DNA of 11,986 nucleotides from Asterionellopsis glacialis. Taxonomy: Eukaryota > Bacillariophyta > Plagiogrammaphyceae > Rhaphoneidales > Asterionellopsidaceae. The stretch is taken from contig WKLE02006394.1 in assembly GCA_014885115.2 (NCBI GenBank), positions 1-11,986 of the forward strand, given 5' to 3'. The position numbers and the translations under genes are program-made. Positions within the stretch are counted from its first letter, which is position 1, and each line of letters starts with the position of its first letter. Shown here piece by piece: positions 7,182-11,986 of this stretch. A model generated the notes under the pieces. The model ran no database searches and had not been told where the DNA came from. It saw only the letters and a list, made by a program, of their open reading frames with translations.

Positions 7182-9355
7182 TTAAGACGAAGCAGTAGCA
7201 GTAAGAGCACAATTGAAAAACTTTGGTATGCCATCTGCAGTTCTTGCTAATGTAATATTCATGAGAAGCTATAATAGAGAAAAAGCAAACAATGAAAAAT
7301 GTGAGAGAAATACTCTTGCTGTGTGTGTGACAGGGAGCGGTTGTACACTAAAGAAAAACTTACGTTGTTCCTCTTTTTTGCACTGACTGCTCCAGACCAA
7401 TACAACGGACATTTTCCGACCAAATCTAGATCTTGTATTCCTTTTTGCGTCTGTTGCTGTTGTGATTGTTGTTGTTGCTGCTGCTGTTGTTGCGTTGATG
7501 GTTGCTGTTGCTGTTGTGAAGGTTGTGATTGCGGATTTTGCGGCTGCTGTGGTTGTTGTGGAGTTTGAGATTGTGAAGTAGTTTGTTGTGATTGCGAATT
7601 ACTTTGTGGTGTCTGCTGCTGCTCCTGTTGTGATTGCTGGTGTTGTGCAACAGACTTTAACATATCACCCATGGCTTTAAAGGCATCGCCTTGATTTTGC
7701 AATAAATTGAATAGGGAGTGTCTCAGTAATTCATCACGGGTATATCCTGATATTTGTTCAAATTCTGGATTACATGCTAGGAATCGTCCATCTAACGCAG
7801 CAACACCCAAGGCTGCGGAACATTGTTCAAAGGTAGACTTGTAATCTAAACCTTGTACCAACAACATTTCACAATCATTCCCAATGGGAACAGGGGATGC
7901 TGTATTGTTACCAGATCCATCTTGCGTTGTATTTTCTTCAGTGGAGCAGGACATACTGTTATTCTGTTGTCCACCACGGTGTAGATCACTTGGAGATGAT
8001 GTGGTTGTCGCTGATGGAGTTTGTCCAGATTGGACCATATCATTCGTTTGTTGGATCGTTGAAATCAATTTTCGATGCTCGGCATCTAAAAGAATAGCTC
8101 TTGATTGTAATTGTTTGATATGTTCTCCCACACTCAACAAAATAGAAAATTTGTTTGGTTTGAAGGGTATATTGGAATCTTGTAGGACAGTCCGAAGTTC
8201 TTTAATTTGTTGACTGATTTTTTCGGAACGTTGTTTTTCTCGTATGTTGCGATCATGACGACGTTTTTCTTCAGGTGCCATTTCATGATAATTCTTGGGA
8301 TACGGTGGTGCAGTAGGTGCAGATGCTGGTTCTTGTTTCATCTTTTTGTTCCCCATGACTCCACCTGGTGTTGCACCTGTAAGCATAGAGGATGACACAA
8401 CTGATGATGGTTGTCCTCCTCCTAATGATGACATGGTTGCAGAACCAATAGAGACGAGAGTACGTTTTCGTGAATTATTGGTGGTAGTGTCCTTGTTATC
8501 ATTCTGTTTGGATGATGAGACAACTACTGATGGAGGGGGTACTGTGGCTGCTGCAGTGGCTGCAGCTGCAGTGTTGAACAGTTGTTGCTGTTGAGGTGCC
8601 TGTGGTTGAGGTTGGGGGTACCCTGTAGCAGCCGCAGGATTGATGGCAGATGCTTGTTGAGAGATGGCTGCTACTGCTCCTGCATATGGATGAGCAGCAT
8701 GAGTTGCTGTTGGTGCAGTACCAGCAAATAAATATGCTGCATTTTGTTGAGCTGCTGCCTGTGCCTGTGCTTGCGCCTGTGTTGCTGCAACAACTGCAGC
8801 AGCATTGGGATTTTGTGCAGCTTGTTGAGTACCATCGGGGGCGCAAGCAGTTGTCAAATCTTGTGTTTGCTGCTGCTGTTGCTGCGCATGCTGCTGTGGC
8901 TGATTCATACTGACATTCGGCTGTTGCTGTTGTTGCTGTTGTTGCAACAAGGCAGCATTGACATCCATGAAGGGGTACTGCGATTGAGGTTGCTGTTGTT
9001 GCTGCTGCTGTTGCTGATGTTGCTGAATATTTTCAACCGTAAAGCCATACGTCTGTGTCGTTAACGGTTGCTGTTGTTGCGTTGGTGTGGGTGTTGCACT
9101 CGCTGCAGCGTGAATTTGCAAGGGATCATAAAAACTTAAATCGAATGCATTCAACGGAGGCAATGCGGCAGCTCCGCCACCGGTTCCACCGGCAACGTTC
9201 ACATTGTTCGCGGCCGTATTGTTGTTTGCATTGTTATTGTTTCCGCTTCCATTTCCTTCACCGCCACTGCTACTTGACGTTGCTCCAGGTGTGCACGTAT
9301 GCGGATGAGTTCCATCACTGCTCCCGCTTACAGGATTGAACGATGACATGATCAA
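7182..9355 (-). CDS. bHLH-PAS transcription factor, glutamine-rich
   Basis: Exon 1 (9355-7364) and exon 2 (7268-7182) join in phase 0 to give 692 residues. Residues 1-345 are low complexity: Asn/Gly-rich, then Gln runs (114-122, 138-145, 158-163) and Ala-rich blocks, typical of activation regions. A basic NKKMK at 336-340 may aid nuclear import. The bHLH is at about 361-435. Its basic region is RRHDRNIREKQRSEKI, its helix 1 SQQIKELRTVL, its loop SNIPFKPNK and its helix 2 FSILLSVGEHIKQLQ, continuing into a short coiled-coil-like tail. A single PAS domain follows: strands and helices at 505-568 (ALGVAALDGRFLACN, EFEQISGYTRDELL), a Gln/Ser/Pro insert at about 569-640, then CPLYWSGAV and, in exon 2, LLMNITLARTADGIPKFFNC. 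Diatom bHLH-PAS factors are linked to light and diel control. I cannot say which member this is. Such proteins act in the nucleus as dimers. Met3 is an alternative start. Confidence 0.93.
7269..7363 (-). other. Spliceosomal intron inside PAS-coding region
   Basis: On the minus strand the donor is GTAAGT after AACAAC, and the acceptor is TTATAG after a T-rich tract. Removing 95 bases joins AKKRNN to LLMNITLARTADG and completes the last two PAS strands. The unspliced frame runs on into 34 unrelated residues, an artefact of reading the intron. Confidence 0.92.
7430..7651 (-). repeat. Gln/Ser/Pro-rich insert within PAS domain
   Basis: This codes for about residues 569-642 of the bHLH-PAS protein, mostly CAA/CAG with AAT, TCT and CCA codons. 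Two longer pure Gln runs sit near 614-618 and 622-630. It lies between the long PAS helix and the strand CPLYWSG, so it must loop out of the fold. Confidence 0.85.
8528..9094 (-). repeat. Poly-Gln/poly-Ala low-complexity region
   Basis: This codes for residues 88-276 of the bHLH-PAS protein. CAA/CAG runs alternate with GCA/GCT/GCC runs. The mixed codons argue for long-standing selection on composition, although the longer runs remain prone to slippage. Confidence 0.85.
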
Positions 9356-9546
9356 TGATGACTGTTATTTTTTGTGAGATGAGTATTTTTCACGGTTGTT
9401 GTGTGTTCGATTGAAGTTTGCTGTTGCAACGAGGATGCTCTCTGTTTCTACAATTCAAAGGATCTAGTCGTCGATCTTAATGTTGCTATTGTAGCTCTCG
9501 AAAGGAGAATTATGTAATGCACTGTTTTGTGTCTTGTGTCTTTATG

Positions 9547-9552
9547 CACGTG
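9547..9552. promoter_or_regulatory. E-box/G-box CACGTG
   Basis: A perfect palindromic CACGTG upstream of the bHLH-PAS gene. This is the classic target of bHLH and bZIP factors. Occupancy is inferred from position only. Confidence 0.35.
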
Positions 9553-9609
9553 TCTACAAGTGTTGTCCAGCTGTTTCTCGGCTGCTCTGCACTAACTGAC
9601 TGTAGAGGA

Positions 9610-9623
9610 GCTAGCTAGCTAGC
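9610..9623. repeat. Self-complementary GCTAGC array
   Basis: GCTAGCTAGCTAGC is fully self-complementary and could form a small cruciform or a repeated binding site. It lies about 255 bases upstream of the bHLH-PAS start. Confidence 0.6.
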
Positions 9624-10173
9624 AGTCTTTCGGTACTAGCTGGTATCGCTTGAAACCTGGGACTGACTATTTTAGTATTGCTACTCAATGTACGAGAACG
9701 AAAAAAAAGGCGTCTATGATGCATGCAGAGAACGGAATGCTTTTCTTCGACGAGGAAACATCAATACAACACTTTCCTTTTTTATTTATTTTTTATCTTT
9801 CTACCAGAAATACTCGTACAGTCTACGACGGGTGAAATCTCTGTAAACTAACTTCGCGAGGAGAGTTGACGACGTATGAAAACACTTTTTTGCACTTTCC
9901 ACGACCATTTCTCTCTAGTACAAACTACAAAACCTCACACCCAAAAAATCGACATCAGCACTTTCCAAAAACCACCTGCTTCATGTCTTAAAGTTACCCT
10001 TGTTCTTTAAATATAATTTACAAGACTGAGGTGGACGTGAAGCTGACGTTTATCACGTTAAATATAGATGATGTCATTGCTTTCCTAATTTAAATTTATA
10101 TAACAAATATCATTGCATTCTTACTTTATTGTACAATCTGTACAACATGTATGAATGATACGAGTATTAGTCC

Positions 10174-10200
10174 TACCTGTACCTGTACAGGTACCAGGTA
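10174..10200. repeat. TACC-rich inverted repeat
   Basis: The core ACCTGTACAGGT (10181-10192) is a perfect 12-base palindrome. The flanks TACCTGT and ACCAGGTA extend the symmetry to 27 bases with one unpaired base. It shares the word TACCAGGT with the thioesterase 5' cluster. Confidence 0.75.
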
Positions 10201-10248
10201 CGGTCGCCATCGGTGTAGTCATAAAATACCCTTAGTAACAATCAGTAG

Positions 10249-10422
10249 CAACACAAGGAGCAAAAGGTGGATACCAAAAATGGACCAACTTCAATGATAC
10301 CAGGATATGCTGGTAAAGCAACCACGTACCAGGTGAATCGTACAGCTTTTGTAAGACCTACACCAGCATTGAACCGGAATTGTGTGCGTGGGGCACCTAA
10401 AATGATACTGACTTGATGCTAC
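10249..10422 (+). pseudogene. Exon-like open stretch with MIPGYAG motif, possible gene relic
   Basis: The frame is open from just after a TAG at 10246 to a stop around 10414. It codes for a protein-like stretch including TKNGPTSMIPGYAG and FVRPTPALNR. The IPGYxG word recalls short motifs in ciliary microtubule-associated proteins, but the usual following Phe/Tyr-Pro is absent and the likeness is only suggestive. There is no upstream ATG before Met in SMIPG. A GTAAGA at about 10351 could be a splice donor. It could be an exon of an unmodelled gene or a decayed one. Confidence 0.25.
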
Positions 10423-11264
10423 TGTATCAGGTACTTGTACCTTTTGTATCATCGCCAGATTGGAACTCTAGGAACAACAAGAAACTTACTATTTGATAGT
10501 CCACCATACATGGTATGCAAATACATTCCCACCCGAAGGATGGAAAAAAAGTCGAGTACATCTACATGTAAAACTTAACAGGAACTCGTTCCAATCCAAC
10601 CCAGTGTAATTAATAAGTTTGATGATCCAGGCGCAGTGCAATTACCATGAACGTTTTTACTATGTACAATATGGACAGTACAATTCATTCCTGATCAATT
10701 CTCCACAATCTTCCTCTCGTTCGTATCTTGTGTGTCGACAGCGAAAGCGAACCGCACCAGTTTCTTCGAATCTAGAGTATCTAGATGCGTGGTCTGGAAT
10801 ATGTGCACAAATCTCCGTGTACGTAGGACAATTCTCAGAATTTGAAAATGACGCATCATAAACCCATGTCGTATTATACATTCTTGTCAGTCCAGACCAA
10901 ATTCTGTGAATTTCCCACATCACATCATCAATCATCATATGCCTCTCTCTATCTCTATCTATCTTTCGCATTATCTTGTCCCCTTGATGCTCTTTCACGG
11001 AAAACTTAGAATTTGTACCATCAAAATTCAACTTCAGCTATCACATACATACATTGAACCTGACAATAGTTGATGTTCCAGACAAAAAGACAAAACTGTA
11101 CGACATAAAGTGGTGGCTGTCTCTTGGCTTGTCTTTTTTAATGTTATGAAGGTCCCCTTCCCCCTCATTCCTCATTGCTTGATTATAATGGCAGGGCAGC
11201 AGACAGATGTAAGAAATTTATATTCAAACAGCTCTTTGTTTTTATTTGAAAACTCAATTTTCCA
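10423..11264. other. Unassigned region
   Basis: Two antiparallel frames overlap here. The plus-strand frame at 10622-10861 (79 residues from its ATG) and the minus-strand frame from an ATG at 10971 down to 10660 (103 residues) cannot both be real, and I recognise neither. The minus one has a charged start (MRKIDRDRERHMMIDD) and a Cys-rich end (ELYCPYCT). A TCTA-type microsatellite lies at about 10942-10966. From 11031 to 11264 I see nothing definite. Confidence 0.35.
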
Positions 11265-11488
11265 ATGATTCAATCAAAATCTGGTGAGTAGGCAGGCATT
11301 TGTTTGGGCTTTCTTGTAGAAATAAATCACATGTTCAGAGTACTATTCTTTTTTTTATCATCACAGTAGTGAAAAAACAAAGATGAGAATGAACTTTTTT
11401 AGTTACTTTTGAGGAGGCGCAAGAAAAGGCCACCAAATCTCATGGAATTCTAACTGCTTGTTTCATATTTGTACTAGTAACAATGTGA
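11265..11488 (+). CDS. Possible two-exon micro-gene, 34 residues
   Basis: The ATG at 11265 opens six codons (MIQSKS) up to a perfect GTGAGT donor at 11284. The acceptor TTTTTTAG at 11402 restores the frame in phase 1. Exon 2 (11403-11488) then codes for VTFEEAQEKATKSHGIL, followed by the hydrophobic TACFIFVLVTM and a stop. The 119-base intron matches the size of the proven introns here. The product would be a short charged helix plus a short membrane-like tail. I recognise no family. It may be chance, or the first part of a longer spliced gene. Confidence 0.22.
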
Positions 11489-11986
11489 AGACAGCTTGTC
11501 TGTGTCCTAAGAAATTCTTTTGAAATTGGATTCATCAGTAGCAGAAGAATCCAAAAATATTCATAAAACCATAGTAGCTTTCTAGTAGTCAGAGGAATTG
11601 ATATGTTGGACCATGACTAAATGATATCCAAATAAGAATAATTCTGCTTATTTTTGCATACTAACTTTTTAAGTTTTATATGAGTCCAGTATAATAATAA
11701 TATGAGTCAACTATATTGGCTTATATGATAAAAATTCCTCACTACCCTTTTGAGATTAAAGCAACTAGCAAATAAGTGTTTGATTGTTGACAATAAAGCA
11801 ATACAAAAAATATGTGATTGCCAAAAAGGGGGGGGGGGAATTTGTCGGCACCTAATATGAGCAGCAGTGCACTATCCTGGCAACAATATTGAAAAGGAAG
11901 TAAAACTTGTTAGGACTGAATAACTTATGAGCTATTTTAACTAGTTCTGCAGTAGGCGAGTCGCGAGACTCGCGCGATATGTCAAT
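11489..11986. other. AT-rich intergenic sequence to right edge
   Basis: No coding frame or RNA gene is recognised. It includes a run of 11 G at 11828-11838 and a GC-rich hairpin at the edge, listed separately. Confidence 0.5.
11956..11973. other. GC-rich hairpin with GNRA-type loop
   Basis: A perfect 7-base stem GCGAGTC/GACTCGC encloses GCGA, which is a GNRA tetraloop if transcribed on the plus strand. It stands out from AT-rich surroundings. What it belongs to lies beyond the window. Confidence 0.5.

Larger units (their letters stand above)
9356..10248. promoter_or_regulatory. 5' flank and promoter of bHLH-PAS gene
   Basis: There is no convincing gene here. It contains a palindromic E-box CACGTG at 9547-9552, 192 bases before the bHLH-PAS start, and a self-complementary GCTAGC array at 9610-9623. 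An AT-rich stretch lies at 10080-10140 and a TACC palindrome at 10174-10200. The T- and C-rich sequence just upstream of the start codon fits a 5' UTR. Its limits cannot be set from sequence. Confidence 0.5.

Noticed and set aside
7259..7363. C-terminal extension VSFSLVYNRS... of the bHLH-PAS frame
   Set aside because: It begins at a perfect GTAAGT donor, and splicing to 7268 completes the PAS domain, so these residues are translated intron.
7323..7568. Cys-rich plus-strand frame
   Set aside because: It is the reverse complement of the Gln codon runs (CAA/CAG read as TTG/CTG/TGT) of the bHLH-PAS gene.
11828..11838. Run of 11 G
   Set aside because: A simple homopolymer, likely of uncertain length in the assembly. 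There is no neighbouring G-run to form a quadruplex.
1..11986. tRNA, rRNA, CRISPR array, transposon or viral genes
   Set aside because: No T-loop-like GGTTCGA words with paired arms, no regularly spaced repeats, and no transposase, integrase or reverse transcriptase motifs were seen on either strand.

Overview
The window looks like nuclear DNA of a diatom, or at least of a stramenopile alga. It is AT-rich. The genes are compact and carry one short GT-AG intron each at most (93, 192 and 95 bases where the reading frame proves them). One protein begins with a signal peptide ending in the Ala-Phe step typical of diatom plastid preproteins. Another is a bHLH-PAS transcription factor of the kind expanded in diatoms. 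No bacterial, viral or organellar gene arrangement is visible. Nothing in the window fixes the genus.

Layout, left to right. 492-2207 (+): a two-exon, probably plastid-targeted transporter of the aromatic amino acid (tryptophan/tyrosine) permease family. 2936-3886 (+): a two-exon SPRY-domain protein with an N-terminus built for myristoylation and palmitoylation. 4465-5318 (-): a hotdog-fold (4HBT-type) acyl-CoA thioesterase whose frame is broken by one missing base in an A-run. The rest of the domain lies intact in the next frame. 5760-6323 (+): a small protein of unknown function with a mitochondrial-style N-terminus and a run of 14 Asp followed by 8 Glu. 7182-9355 (-): a glutamine-rich bHLH-PAS transcription factor in two exons, whose PAS domain is interrupted by a Gln/Ser-rich insert and finished by a 28-residue second exon. 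9356-11986: about 2.6 kb with no confident gene. It holds the likely promoter of the bHLH-PAS gene, a palindromic TACC-rich element, an exon-like open stretch around 10249-10422, two overlapping antiparallel unassigned frames around 10622-10971, and a possible spliced micro-gene at 11265-11488.

The genes do not form a pathway. They alternate in orientation as independent eukaryotic transcription units: SPRY and thioesterase converge, thioesterase and the acidic protein diverge from a 441-base spacer, and the acidic protein and bHLH-PAS converge. The most informative observations are the thioesterase frameshift, the Q-rich insertion inside the PAS fold, the altered DNA-contact residues in the bHLH, a CACGTG box upstream of that same gene, the recurring TACCAGGT motif at two separate loci, and the possible micro-gene near the right edge.
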